Origin: Nocardioides sp. HDW12B
GTDB taxonomy: Bacteria; Actinomycetota; Actinomycetes; Propionibacteriales; Nocardioidaceae
DNA: 64,000 bases
Direction of reading: 5' to 3'
Assembly: GCF_011299595.1 (NCBI RefSeq)
Contig: NZ_CP049867.1
Coordinates: 1,054,001-1,118,000 of the forward strand
Shown: positions 37,349 through 48,159 of the stretch, one piece after another
How the letters are laid out: every line of letters begins with the position of its first letter
Position numbering within the stretch: position 1 is the stretch's first letter
Made by a program: the position numbers and the translations under genes
Notes under the pieces: model-generated
Told to the model about the DNA's origin: nothing
What the model saw: only the letters and a program-made list of their open reading frames with translations
Database searches by the model: none

Positions 37349-38335
37349 CTACCAGTGGCGGCGGGAGGCGAGCCAGGACCAGGCGGCCTCGGCGCTCCAG
37401 CGGGCGTGGACGCCGAGGAAGGGGGAGCTCGCGCGGAGGGGCTGCTCTCCGGCGCGTCGCATCCATCCGGCGTACGCCGCCAGCCACACGTCGATCTCCT
37501 CGCCCGGGACCTCCCCGGTCAAGGGGTGGTCGGCCAGCAGCGGCTCGACGTCGACCCCGTCGCCGTGGGCGGCGACCAGGACGTCGACCACGTCGAGCCA
37601 CACCGGCCCGCGGCACGGCCAGTTCCAGTCGCAGAGCAGCGTGCGGCCGTCGGCGCAGAGCAGGACGTTGTCGTCACGGGCGTCGCCGTGCACGAACCCC
37701 TGGCGCGGCAGGTCGGGCAGGCGGGCCGCCAGCGCGGCGGCCGAGCGGACGTGGCGGTCGTCGGGGGAGCGGGCCGCGAGGACCTGCCAGGCCCCGGCCA
37801 GCCCGGGGAACGCCTCGACGGCCGGGGGCAGCTCGTCGCCGAGGTCGTCGGCCACCTCAGCGGTGGACTGCGCCACCAGCGTCAGCAGCCCGAGGGTGCG
37901 GTCGAGCTCGTCGTCGCGCCACGGCCGCTCGGGGGTCAGCGCCCCGACGTCCTCGATGCCGAGCACCACCCACTCGTCGTCATCGTGGGTCCAGCGCAGC
38001 TCCGGCGCGGGCACGGCGTACGGCGCCAGGCGCGTCAGCACCCGGGCCTCCTCGGTGTAGGAGTCGGCGACGGCCCGTTGCGCGACCTTGCTGGCCGCCT
38101 TGACAAACAGCCGCGTCCCGTCGGCGGTGTGGAGCCGGGAGGCGAAGCCGGGGGTGAACCCGGTGCCCTGCGACTGCGACGACACCACGGGGGAGCCGAG
38201 CCGCTCCTCGACCTTGGCGCGCAGGGCGGCCGGGAGGTGCAGCCACGACAGGCGCCGGGCGGTGCGGCCGTGCGGCACCGCGGGGGCGGTGAGGACGGAC
38301 GTCGAGGAGCCGGGCACCCGGCCATTGAACCGCAC
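37349..38335 (-). CDS. Aminoglycoside phosphotransferase (APH) family protein
   Basis: A 328-residue small-molecule kinase with the protein-kinase-like fold. The [10 protein letters not shown] Lys segment lies in the N-lobe. The catalytic loop [14 protein letters not shown] (H-x-D-x4-N) and the metal-binding [16 protein letters not shown] follow. Family members phosphorylate antibiotics, choline or other hydroxyl compounds. GTG 38335 is the likely start; a longer frame reaches into the lepA promoter region. It is divergent from lepA. Confidence 0.82.
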   Translation of the reverse strand: MRFNGRVPGSSTSVLTAPAVPHGRTARRLSWLHLPAALRAKVEERLGSPVVSSQSQGTGFTPGFASRLHTADGTRLFVKAASKVAQRAVADSYTEEARVLTRLAPYAVPAPELRWTHDDDEWVVLGIEDVGALTPERPWRDDELDRTLGLLTLVAQSTAEVADDLGDELPPAVEAFPGLAGAWQVLAARSPDDRHVRSAAALAARLPDLPRQGFVHGDARDDNVLLCADGRTLLCDWNWPCRGPVWLDVVDVLVAAHGDGVDVEPLLADHPLTGEVPGEEIDVWLAAYAGWMRRAGEQPLRASSPFLGVHARWSAEAAWSWLASRRHW

Positions 38336-38498
38336 CGTCCGACCGTGGCCCGGCTGCGTGGGACACTGGGGGTGTCCGGCGCGTCGCCGCCCCCGGACCC
38401 CGCTCCACCCGCACCGTCCCCGCCCGTCGGCGGCGACCCAGCGGCCAGTCATCACCCAGCCCCGCCCAGATCATCGCCCAGTCATCGCAAAGGGAGTC

Positions 38499-40373
<1,875 letters not shown>

Positions 40374-40446
40374 CGCCTCCCGCAGGCTCCGCGCGCAGCG
40401 CACGCGGGGCGACGTACGCCACAGGGGAGGGGTGCCCGAGCGGTGC

Positions 40447-40452
40447 TAGGGT
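40447..40452 (+). promoter_or_regulatory. -10 element of the cobalamin operon
   Basis: TAGGGT fits TANNNT and would start the transcript near 40459, immediately before the riboswitch. No clear -35 box is visible. Confidence 0.45.
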
Positions 40453-40458
40453 GAGGCG

Positions 40459-40616
40459 CCGCCGTCCGGCGGCACACAACTCATTCACCTCGCCTGCCAG
40501 GGGAAGCCGGTCCAAGTCCGGCGCTGACCCGCAACCGTAGCCCTCCCTCGGGAGGGGAGCCGGAACACCTGCGGCCAGGGGATCTGACATCCACGCTGTC
40601 GCGGAACGCAGGTGGA
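40459..40616 (+). promoter_or_regulatory. Cobalamin riboswitch
   Basis: The conserved core is recognisable. GCCAGGGGAAGCCGGTCCAA begins at 40496, followed by CGCTGACCCGCAACCGTA, a CCCTCC/GGAGGG stem, and the B12-box segment AGCCGGAACACCTGC at 40558-40572. A leading stem GCCGCCG/CGGCGGC precedes the core. CACCTGC in the B12 box is exactly complementary to GCAGGTG at 40608-40614, a plausible switching pair before the ribosome binding site. High cobalamin should shut off the downstream operon. Confidence 0.93.
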
Positions 40617-40661
40617 CTCCCTCCCGGGGTCCTGCCTGCATTGCAGCGGGAAGGGAAACCG

Positions 40662-41744
40662 ATGCGCTTCCAGCGCTCTGCTCACCGAGCCCTCCTGGGA
40701 CTCACCACCCTCGCCGTCGCCGCCGGTACGACGTTCGTCGGCCCGGCCGCCCAGGCCGCCACGGCTCCGGCGAGCGCCACCTCCGGCTGGCTGACCTCGC
40801 AGCTGCAGGACGGCATGCTGTTCACGACCTACGACGGGGTGCAGTACTCCAGCCCGGGCGTGACGCTCGACGCCGCCACGGCCATGCAGACCGCCGGCGT
40901 CCGGGCAGCGGCCCGCGACCGGGTGCTCGACCGCTTCGAGCGCGACGGCGCCGACTACTACGCGCCCGGAGGCAACGACTCCGCAGGCGGGATCGGCAAG
41001 ACCCTGACCTTCGTCCTCGGCGAGGGCGTCGACGCCGACACCTTCGAGCCCGGCCTCGACGAGCGCCTCGAGGACCGTCTCGTCACGAGCGGGCCCGAGG
41101 CGGGGCGCGCGAAGGACGAGGGCGCGCCGGACTACAGCAACACGATCACGCAGAGCTTCGTCGTGCGAGCCCTGACCCTGGACGCCCCGGGCGCCGCGAG
41201 CGCGGAGCGCGCGACCGACTTCCTGCTGCAGCAGCAGTGCGAGGCCGGCTTCTTCCGGACCTACATGGACTCGGCCGACTTCACCTGTGACGGCGGCACC
41301 GACGAGGAGAGCGGGCCGAGCGTGGACGCCACGGCCTTCGCCGTGCTGGCCCTGGCCGAGTTCGAGCGCACGAGCGGCAGCGACCCTGTCGTCGACACCG
41401 CGCTCGCCGACGCCCGACGGTGGCTCCTGCGGACGCAGGCCGCCAACGGCTCCTTCAGCGACGAGGGAGTCCGCAACGCGAACTCCACCGGCCTCGCGGC
41501 GCACGCACTGTCCGAGCTCGGTCGCAGCGCCGCCGCCCGCGACGCCGCCCGCTGGGTCGCGAAGCTGCGAGTCACCACGAAGATCGCCAACCAGACCGCG
41601 CTCGACAAGGCCGACGTGGGCGCCATCGCCTACACCGCGGCCGACCTCGCCGCGGCCAAGCGACGCGACATCACCGCCGACCGGCTGTACTACTGGCACA
41701 ACGCCTCCGCGCAGGCGCTGGTCTCGCAGAACCTGATCGGCTGA
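40662..41744 (+). CDS. Secreted alpha/alpha-barrel protein, intrinsic-factor alpha-domain-like
   Basis: A 360-residue product with a Sec signal peptide (HRALLGLTTLAVAAG, cleavage after AQA). It continues with repeated helix pairs of the prenyltransferase/squalene-cyclase-like alpha/alpha barrel: GVTLDAATAMQTAGV, SVDATAFAVLALAEFE, DARRWLLRTQAANGSF and NSTGLAAHALSELG. Mammalian intrinsic factor and transcobalamin use this barrel as their cobalamin-binding alpha domain. Its place directly behind a B12 riboswitch, and its four-base TGATG contact with the next gene, suggest an extracellular cobalamin binder. ATG 40662 follows GGAAGGG. Confidence 0.8.
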   Translation: MRFQRSAHRALLGLTTLAVAAGTTFVGPAAQAATAPASATSGWLTSQLQDGMLFTTYDGVQYSSPGVTLDAATAMQTAGVRAAARDRVLDRFERDGADYYAPGGNDSAGGIGKTLTFVLGEGVDADTFEPGLDERLEDRLVTSGPEAGRAKDEGAPDYSNTITQSFVVRALTLDAPGAASAERATDFLLQQQCEAGFFRTYMDSADFTCDGGTDEESGPSVDATAFAVLALAEFERTSGSDPVVDTALADARRWLLRTQAANGSFSDEGVRNANSTGLAAHALSELGRSAAARDAARWVAKLRVTTKIANQTALDKADVGAIAYTAADLAAAKRRDITADRLYYWHNASAQALVSQNLIG

Positions 41745-42703
41745 TGCAGCTCCGGCTCGCTCCGTCGAGGGCGGCGACCGTGGTCGCCGCCCTCGCGGTC
41801 TCGTTCGCTGCCCTCCCGGTCGTGGCGGGCGGGGCTCCCGCGGTCGCCTCGGCCGGCGCGTGCTCGCCGGGGACCGGCGTCACGATCGTGGTCGACCGGA
41901 ACCCCGGCGACGGCGCCGAGGGCGCGAAGTACTGCGCGTCCGGCAGCGGCCGGACGGCCAAGGCCGCGATGGAGGCCGCCGGCGTGCCGGTCGAGGAGGT
42001 CAGCTCCGAGCCGGGCTTCGTCTGCAAGATCCAGGGCTACCCCGCGGAGCAGTCCTGCCAGCAGACGCCGCCGGCGAGCGCCTTCTGGAAGCTCTACTGG
42101 TCCAACGGCACCTCGGCCAGCTGGAACGTGAGCTCCTACGGCTACGCCTCCCTCCGGGTGCCGACCGGTGGCTCGGTGGGCTGGGCCTACCAGGGCGGCG
42201 GCTCGGGGGCCCCCGACGGCTCCCCGAGCACGAAGCCGTCCCCGTCACCCTCGAAGCCGGCCGGTGGGTCCGGGGGGAGCACGAAGCCCTCACCCTCACC
42301 GAGCCAGCCGTCGGCCACGCCGTCGACGTCGGCCCCGGCGCCCTCCGCGTCCGCCTCCACCGCACCGAGCGCGAGCGCCTCGGCCGCGGAGCAGGCCGGT
42401 CCGAAGGTCAGGGAGAAGGCAGCACGCGAGAAGAAGGCCGACACGAAGGGTGAGAAGAAGTCGGACCGGAAGAAGGATGACGACGCTCCCGCCAAGCAGC
42501 GGGGTGCGGGTCGCGACGAGCCGACCGACCTGCTCGAGCCCTCCGAGGGCGAGACGGTGACCTCGGGCGAGCTCGCGACCCCGGTCAGCGCCGATGCCGC
42601 GGGCATGACGGGCAGCGACCTCGCCCTGCTGGGCGTGGCGGGCGTCTGCATCGCCGGGCTCGCCGCCTCGGCCCTCGTCATGGCACGACGTCGGAGGTCC
42701 TGA
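41744..42703 (+). CDS. Secreted, membrane-anchored protein with a transcobalamin-like (DUF4430) domain
   Basis: A 319-residue protein with a signal peptide (TVVAALAVSFAALPVVAGG). A beta domain occupies about residues 45-150: GRTAKAAMEAAGVPVEEV, GFVCKIQGYPAEQSC, FWKLYWSNGTSASW and GGSVGWAYQGG. This fits the DUF4430 family, whose fold is the C-terminal domain of intrinsic factor. A Pro/Ser/Lys-rich linker of about 130 residues leads to a C-terminal helix (LALLGVAGVCIAGLAASALV) and ARRRRS, a stop-transfer tail. It would hold the alpha-barrel partner at the membrane. Confidence 0.82.
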   Translation: MQLRLAPSRAATVVAALAVSFAALPVVAGGAPAVASAGACSPGTGVTIVVDRNPGDGAEGAKYCASGSGRTAKAAMEAAGVPVEEVSSEPGFVCKIQGYPAEQSCQQTPPASAFWKLYWSNGTSASWNVSSYGYASLRVPTGGSVGWAYQGGGSGAPDGSPSTKPSPSPSKPAGGSGGSTKPSPSPSQPSATPSTSAPAPSASASTAPSASASAAEQAGPKVREKAAREKKADTKGEKKSDRKKDDDAPAKQRGAGRDEPTDLLEPSEGETVTSGELATPVSADAAGMTGSDLALLGVAGVCIAGLAASALVMARRRRS

Positions 42704-42709
42704 CCCGGC

Positions 42710-43909
42710 GTGACGCACCCACCGGAGGCCGGGGCCACGAGCGCCGGCTCCGCCACGACAGCCGCCGCGGCGACCACGGGTCGCCGTCGGCGGCTGCCGC
42801 GCGACCTGCACCCGGTCGCCTGGTGGCTGTGGGCCCTCGGGCTGGCCGCCGCGGCGACCCGGACGACCAACCCCTGGCTGCTCGTCCTGATCGTGCTGGT
42901 CGCCTCGGTCACCGTGCTCGCGCGGCGCACCGACGCACCATGGGCGCTGTCGTTCCGGCTCTACCTCGTCCTGGGTGGCGTCGTGGTGCTGCTGCGCGTG
43001 GTCTTCCGCATCCTCTTCGGAAGCGGCTACGGCGAGACCGTGCTCCTCGACCTGCCGGCGGTGCCGCTGCCGGACTGGGCGGCGGGCATCACGCTGCTGG
43101 GACCGGTCGCACTCGAGTCGCTGCTCGCGGGTGCCTACGACGGCATGCGCCTGGCGACGGTCATCATCTGTGTCGGAGCGGCCAACTCGCTGGCCGACCC
43201 GCGCAAGCTGCTGGCCTCGCTGCCCGCGGCGCTCTACGAGGTGGGGACGGCCGTGGTGATCGCCTTCTCGCTGTTCCCGCAGCTCGCCGAGTCCGTCCAG
43301 CGCGTACGACGAGCCCGTCGCCTCCGCGGTGAGACCGGACGGGGCATCCGTGCCCTGCGGCGGATCGTCGTCCCGGTGCTCGAGGACGCCCTGGACCGGT
43401 CGGTCGCCCTGGCCGCGAGCATGGACGCCCGGGGCTACGGCCGCTCGGGTGCCACGAGCCACCGCCGGGTCACCGGGGCCTTCCTGCTGATGGGTCTGCT
43501 CGGGCTCGTCGTGGGGTCCTACGCCTATCTCGACACGACCGCGCCCCGGGTGCTGGCCTGGCCGATGCTGGTGGTCGGCCTCGCGCTGGCGCTGGGCGGG
43601 TTCCTGGCCGCCGGCCGCGGCGTGGCTCGGACCCGCTACCGGCCGCCGCGCTGGCTGGCGGCCGACGTGCTGACCGCCGTGACCGGGCTGGTGGCCGCGG
43701 TGCTGATGACGGTGGCCGCCCGCGACCTCGTCGTGGTGCTGCCCGACCCGTCCCGGGTCCCGCCGCTGTCGTCGCTGGCCCTGCTGGCGTGCCTGGTCGG
43801 GCTCGTCCCCGCCTTCGCCACACCGCCGCCGGTGCTCGGACCCACGACGGGCCAGGCCGGCGCGACCGACGACGTGGCAGGAGGTGAGCCCCTTGCTCGC
43901 GTGGCGTGA
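42710..43909 (+). CDS. ECF transporter transmembrane subunit EcfT
   Basis: A 399-residue membrane protein with about eight hydrophobic segments. It carries the two Arg-rich coupling-helix motifs that contact the ATPases: RVRRARRLRGETGRG and AASMDARGYGRSG, the latter with the Ala-Arg-Gly signature. EcfT joins the S component to the ATPases in energy-coupling factor vitamin importers. The start is GTG 42710, six bases after the preceding gene. Two extra C-terminal helices make it longer than a typical EcfT of about 265 residues. Confidence 0.88.
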   Translation: MTHPPEAGATSAGSATTAAAATTGRRRRLPRDLHPVAWWLWALGLAAAATRTTNPWLLVLIVLVASVTVLARRTDAPWALSFRLYLVLGGVVVLLRVVFRILFGSGYGETVLLDLPAVPLPDWAAGITLLGPVALESLLAGAYDGMRLATVIICVGAANSLADPRKLLASLPAALYEVGTAVVIAFSLFPQLAESVQRVRRARRLRGETGRGIRALRRIVVPVLEDALDRSVALAASMDARGYGRSGATSHRRVTGAFLLMGLLGLVVGSYAYLDTTAPRVLAWPMLVVGLALALGGFLAAGRGVARTRYRPPRWLAADVLTAVTGLVAAVLMTVAARDLVVVLPDPSRVPPLSSLALLACLVGLVPAFATPPPVLGPTTGQAGATDDVAGGEPLARVA

Positions 43910-45530
43910 GGTGTCCTTCGCCTACGACCCGGACGCCGAGCCGGTTCTGCGCGGCGTCGACCTCGAGATCGAGGAGTCCGAGCTGGTGCTGGTCGCCGGG
44001 CGCACCGGCAGCGGCAAGTCGACGCTGCTGCGCACCCTGAACGGCCTGGTCCCGCGCTTCAGCGGCGGGGTGCTGAGCGGCGACGTGGTGGTCGGCGGGC
44101 GGTCGGTCCGTGACGCCAGCCCCCGCGAGCTGGCCGACCTGGTGGGCTTCGTGGGTCAGGACCCGGTGCAGTCGTTCGTCACCGAGGTCGTCGAGGACGA
44201 GCTGGCCTACGGCATGGAGCAGCTCGGCGTCGCCCCCGGCACCATGCGCCGCCGCGTCGAGGAGACCCTCGACCTGCTCGGCATCTCCGAGCTGCGGTCC
44301 CGCTCGTTGCGCACGCTCTCGGGCGGCCAGCAGCAGCGGGTCGCCATCGGCGCGGTTCTCACGATGCACCCGCGGGCTCTGGTGCTCGACGAGCCGACGT
44401 CGGCCCTCGACCCGACCGCGGCCGAGGAGGTCCTCGGCACCCTGGCCCGGCTCGTCGACGACCTGGGACTCACCGTCGTGCTCGCCGAGCACCGCATGGA
44501 GCGGGTCGTGCCGTTCGCCGACCGGCTCGTGCTCGTCGAGGACGGCCGGGTGCAGGTCGGCGACCCGGCGACGATGCTGGAGACCTCGGTCGTCGCGCCG
44601 CCGGTGGTGGAGCTCGGACGTCTCGCCGGCTGGAGCCCGCTGCCGCTGTCGGTGCGCGAGGCCCGGCGACGCTCGCGCGCGCTCAGTGAGCGGCTGGCAG
44701 CAGCCCCGCCGCCGGTGCGTCTCGCCGCGCGCCCGGCCGAGCTGGACACCGCCCCGGACGCGGGCACGACGTCGGGCGGGGCCCCGGCCCCGGTGCTGCG
44801 CGCCACCGACGTGGTCGTGACCTACGGCCGCACGGTCGCGGTGCGTCACGTCTCCCTCGACGCCCACGCCGGGCGGGTGACCGCGATCATGGGCCGCAAC
44901 GGCTCGGGCAAGTCCTCGCTGCTGTGGGCGTTGCAGGGCACCGGTCGACGCCACGGAGGGCGCGTCCTGGTCGAGGGCACCGACCCGGCCGAGGTCGACG
45001 TACCGGCACGGCTGGTGGGGCTGGTGCCGCAGTCGGCCACCGACCTGCTCTACCTCGAGACCGTCGCCGCGGAGTGCGCCGCCGCGGACCGGCAGGCCGG
45101 CGTCGCCGCGGGCTCCTGCCGCGCGCTGCTCGACGAGCTCGTCCCCGACGTGCCCGACGACCGGCACCCGCGCGACCTCTCCGAGGGCCAGCGGCTGTGC
45201 CTCGTGCTGGCGATCGTGCTCGTGGCCAGCCCGCCGGTGGTGGTGCTCGACGAGCCGACCCGCGGCCTGGACTACGCCGCCAAGGCCCACCTCGCCGACA
45301 TCGTGCGGCGCCTGGCCGGTCAGGGCCGGGCCGTGCTGACGGCCTCCCACGACGTCGAGTTCGTCGCGCAGGTCGCCGACGAGGTGGTCGTGATGGCCGC
45401 GGGGGAGACGGTCTCGTCGGGCCCGACCGCCGCGGTGCTGGCCGAGTCGCCGGCCTTCGCGCCGCAGACCACCAAGATCCTCGGCGACGGCTGGCTGACC
45501 GTCGAGCAGGTCCGGGCGGTGGTGGCGTGA
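43884..45530 (+). CDS. ECF transporter ATPase, EcfA1-EcfA2 fusion
   Basis: A 548-residue protein with two ABC ATPase domains. The first has Walker A GRTGSGKST, Q-loop VGQDP, signature LSGGQQQRVAIG and Walker B LVLDEPTSALD. The second has Walker A GRNGSGKSS, signature LSEGQRLCLVLA and Walker B VVLDEPTRGLD. Both sets are intact, so both can hydrolyse ATP. The GTG at 43884 lies inside a strong GGAGG, which would serve better for a TTG at 43893; the true start may be the TTG. It overlaps the EcfT gene. Confidence 0.9.
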   Translation: MSPLLAWREVSFAYDPDAEPVLRGVDLEIEESELVLVAGRTGSGKSTLLRTLNGLVPRFSGGVLSGDVVVGGRSVRDASPRELADLVGFVGQDPVQSFVTEVVEDELAYGMEQLGVAPGTMRRRVEETLDLLGISELRSRSLRTLSGGQQQRVAIGAVLTMHPRALVLDEPTSALDPTAAEEVLGTLARLVDDLGLTVVLAEHRMERVVPFADRLVLVEDGRVQVGDPATMLETSVVAPPVVELGRLAGWSPLPLSVREARRRSRALSERLAAAPPPVRLAARPAELDTAPDAGTTSGGAPAPVLRATDVVVTYGRTVAVRHVSLDAHAGRVTAIMGRNGSGKSSLLWALQGTGRRHGGRVLVEGTDPAEVDVPARLVGLVPQSATDLLYLETVAAECAAADRQAGVAAGSCRALLDELVPDVPDDRHPRDLSEGQRLCLVLAIVLVASPPVVVLDEPTRGLDYAAKAHLADIVRRLAGQGRAVLTASHDVEFVAQVADEVVVMAAGETVSSGPTAAVLAESPAFAPQTTKILGDGWLTVEQVRAVVA

Positions 45531-46447
45531 GCACGCTGCGCGCCTCCCGCCGTGACGGCCCCGGCACCCGCGGCGCCGACCCGGTCGGACGCCACCTGCT
45601 GCCGCTGGGCCGCCGCTCCGCCGCGGTGCTGGGCCTCGCCTCGCTGGCCGGGCTGCTGATGTTCGCCTGGCCGCTGCTGCTGGTGCCGGACCCCGGGGCC
45701 GCCCAGGTGGCCCCGCCGTTCCTGTTCCTGGCCCTGCTGCCGGTGGTCGTCCTCGTGGTGCTCGCCGAGCTGTCCGAGGGCGGGATGGACGCCCGGTCGA
45801 TGGCCCTGCTCGGCGTGCTCACCGCGGTGAACGCGGCGCTGCGCAGCCTGAGCGCGGGCGTGGCCGGCGTCGAGCTCGTCTTCTTCCTGCTGGTGCTGGC
45901 CGGGCGCGTGTTCGGGCCCGGGTTCGGCTTCGTGCTCGGGTGCACCTCGCTGTTCACCTCGGCGCTGCTGACCTCCGGCGTCGGCCCGTGGCTGCCCTAC
46001 CAGATGCTGTGCGCGGCCTGGGTCGGGCTGGGCGCCGGGCTGCTGCCGCGCCGGGTGTTCGGGCGGCCGCTGCTGGGGCGCCGCGAGATCGCGGTGCTCG
46101 TGGTCTACGGCATCCTGTGCGCCTATCTCTTCGGCCTGCTGATGAACCTCTCGTCGTGGCCCTACACGCTCGGCATCGCGGTCCCCGGCCACGAGGGCAC
46201 GCTGTCCTACGTGCCGGGCGCGCCGCTGGTCGAGAACCTCCAGCGCTTCGGGATCTACACGCTGCTGACCTCCACCGGCGGCTGGGACACCGGCCGCGCG
46301 ATCACCAACACCCTGGCGATCCTCCTGCTCGGCCCGGCGGTCCTCGCCACCCTGCGGCGCGCCGCCCGCAAGGTCGCGTACGCCGCTCCCGTCGCGTCCG
46401 CGACGGACGCGACCTCGGGGCAGACGCCGGGACCCGGCACGCGCTGA
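45527..46447 (+). CDS. ECF transporter substrate-binding S component, probably for cobalamin
   Basis: A 306-residue membrane protein. After a basic N-terminus it shows six or more hydrophobic segments: AAVLGLASLAGLLMFAWPLL, PVVVLVVLAELSEGG, GVLTAVNAALRSLSAGV and VFGPGFGFVLGCTSLFTSAL. The Ala-x-x-x-Ala/Asn-rich first helix used to bind EcfT can be seen at AVNAALR. S components capture the vitamin. The B12 riboswitch and the intrinsic-factor-like partners make cobalamin the probable ligand. The GTG overlaps the ATPase stop by four bases. Confidence 0.82.
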   Translation: MSTLRASRRDGPGTRGADPVGRHLLPLGRRSAAVLGLASLAGLLMFAWPLLLVPDPGAAQVAPPFLFLALLPVVVLVVLAELSEGGMDARSMALLGVLTAVNAALRSLSAGVAGVELVFFLLVLAGRVFGPGFGFVLGCTSLFTSALLTSGVGPWLPYQMLCAAWVGLGAGLLPRRVFGRPLLGRREIAVLVVYGILCAYLFGLLMNLSSWPYTLGIAVPGHEGTLSYVPGAPLVENLQRFGIYTLLTSTGGWDTGRAITNTLAILLLGPAVLATLRRAARKVAYAAPVASATDATSGQTPGPGTR

Positions 46448-47379
46448 TGGTCCACCTGCCCGCCGGGGTGCGCGGCATGGCCGGCCGCGGCGAGACCTGG
46501 GCCGCCTGGGTCCGCGGGCTGCCCCGGCTGGCGGACGACCTGCTGGGGGAGTGGGACCTGCGCCAGGACGGCCTGGCCCAGCACGGCTACACGGCGCTCG
46601 TGCTCCCGGTCCGGGACCGCCAGGAGCAGCCGACCGTGCTCAAGATCGCCTTCCCCGACGACGAGTCGGCGTACGAGCACCTGGCGCTGCGGACCTGGCA
46701 GGGCCACGGTGCCGTGCGTCTGGTCCGGGCCGACCCGCGGCGGCGGGCGCTGCTGCTGGAGCGGCTGGAGGACCGCACGCTCGACACCGTCGACGCGATC
46801 GAGGCCTGCGAGGTCGTGGCCGGGCTCTACGGCCGGCTGCACGTGCCGGCCCCGCCCCAGCTTGACCTGCTGTCGGCCCGGGCGGCGCGCTGGGCCACCC
46901 GGCTGCGGGCCCTGCCGCGCGGCGCGCCGGTGCCGCACCGGCTCGTCGAGCAGGCCGCCTCCCTGGCCGAGGACCTGGCGCTCGACCCCGCCACCGACGG
47001 GCGGCTGGTCCACTTCGACCTGCACTTCCGCAACGTCCTGGCCGCCGGGCGCGGACCGTGGCTGGCGATCGACCCCAAGCCGCTGAGCGGTGACCCGCAC
47101 GCGGAGGTCGCCCCGATGCTGTGGAACCGCTGGGACGAGGTGGTCGCGAGCGGCGACGTGCGCGAGGCCGTCCGAGACCGGTTCTTCACCCTCGTCGACC
47201 ACGCCGAGCTCGACGAGGACCGGGCACGCGCCTGGGTCGTGCTGCGGGAGATGGTGATGGCCGTCGAGGAGCTCACCGCCGACGACGCGGGGCGCCGGTC
47301 CGAGAGCGCCGCCGCGGCGGCCGCGGTCACCACCGCAGTCACCATCGCGGTCACCATCGCGAAGGCCGTGCAGGACTGA
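46447..47379 (+). CDS. APH(6)/hydroxyurea-type phosphotransferase co-transcribed with the ECF genes
   Basis: A 310-residue kinase of the streptomycin 6-kinase-like family. It has VLKIAFPDDESAYEHLALRT (nucleotide lobe), RRRALLLERLEDRTLD (hinge), and the catalytic loop VHFDLHFRNVLAAG. The metal motif WLAIDPKPLSGDPHAEVAPM completes it. Its ATG overlaps the S-component stop (TGATG), so it belongs to the cobalamin operon. Possible roles are phosphorylation of a corrinoid side-chain precursor or an unrelated compound; neither is shown by the sequence. An Ala/Thr/Val-rich tail ends the protein. Confidence 0.8.
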   Translation: MVHLPAGVRGMAGRGETWAAWVRGLPRLADDLLGEWDLRQDGLAQHGYTALVLPVRDRQEQPTVLKIAFPDDESAYEHLALRTWQGHGAVRLVRADPRRRALLLERLEDRTLDTVDAIEACEVVAGLYGRLHVPAPPQLDLLSARAARWATRLRALPRGAPVPHRLVEQAASLAEDLALDPATDGRLVHFDLHFRNVLAAGRGPWLAIDPKPLSGDPHAEVAPMLWNRWDEVVASGDVREAVRDRFFTLVDHAELDEDRARAWVVLREMVMAVEELTADDAGRRSESAAAAAAVTTAVTIAVTIAKAVQD

Positions 47380-47427
47380 GACGACCGAAAGCGCCCCTCG
47401 GGGGCGGGGGCGGCCCACACTGGGGCC

Positions 47428-48078
47428 ATGAGCTTCCCGCGCCTCGCGTCGGTCAACGTCGGGACCGCGCGCACCCTCGAGCACAAGCCGCTGCTGGTCT
47501 CGGCCATCGACAAGCTGCCCGCACGCGGGACCGTCGAGGTCGACGGGTCGTCCCTGGTCGGTGACGAGGTCGCCGACACCCGGCAGCACGGGGGCACCTA
47601 CCAGGCGGTCCACGCCTACGCCTCCGAGGACCTGGCCTGGTGGACCCAGGAGCTCGGGCGCCACGTCCGTCCCGGGCTGTTCGGCGAGAACCTCACCACC
47701 CTCGACCTGGACCTCAACGCGTGCATCGTGGGCGAGCAGTGGCTCGTGGGCACCGCACGCTTCCAGGTGTCCTCGGTCCGCACGCCGGGCCCCACCTTCG
47801 CCCGCTGGATGGGGCTGCAGGGCTTCGACAACGACCGCTGGACCGAGCGGTTCACCCGCCACGGGCGGGCCGGCGTCCACCTCACCGTCCTGGAGCGGGG
47901 ATGGGTGCAGGAAGGCGACATGGTCACGGTCGTCGACCAGCCGAGCCACGGCCTGACCGCCGGCACGATGTTCCGCGCACTGACCACCGAGCCGGCCCTG
48001 CTGCCGCTGCTGCTGGAGGTCGACGGCCTGCCGCTGCACGTCTACGAGCGGGCCGAGCAGGGGCTGACCCGGCGCTGA
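47428..48078 (+). CDS. MOSC domain protein lacking the usual cysteine
   Basis: A 216-residue YiiM-like MOSC protein. It has VADTRQHGGTYQAVHAYASE, WWTQELGRHVRPGLFGENLT, and LVGTARFQVSSVRTPGPTF. In relatives the last motif carries a Cys (RxPC) thought to hold the molybdenum cofactor sulfur, but here it is Gly. The C-terminal helix-turn-helix-like tail follows. The protein may still bind a ligand, or may have lost cofactor use. It stands alone, 48 bases behind the cobalamin operon. Confidence 0.82.
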   Translation: MSFPRLASVNVGTARTLEHKPLLVSAIDKLPARGTVEVDGSSLVGDEVADTRQHGGTYQAVHAYASEDLAWWTQELGRHVRPGLFGENLTTLDLDLNACIVGEQWLVGTARFQVSSVRTPGPTFARWMGLQGFDNDRWTERFTRHGRAGVHLTVLERGWVQEGDMVTVVDQPSHGLTAGTMFRALTTEPALLPLLLEVDGLPLHVYERAEQGLTRR

Positions 48079-48159
48079 GCCGCGGCTCGGCGTACGTCCC
48101 CGGGTGCGCCCGTCTCTCTGCCTGGCTCTGCGCCCCGCTCCGCGTGGGGACCCGGGTAC

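Noticed and set aside
40641-40661. Upstream TTG start for the intrinsic-factor-like protein
   Set aside because: The ATG at 40662 has the GGAAGGG ribosome binding site just before it, and its N-terminus gives a proper signal peptide.
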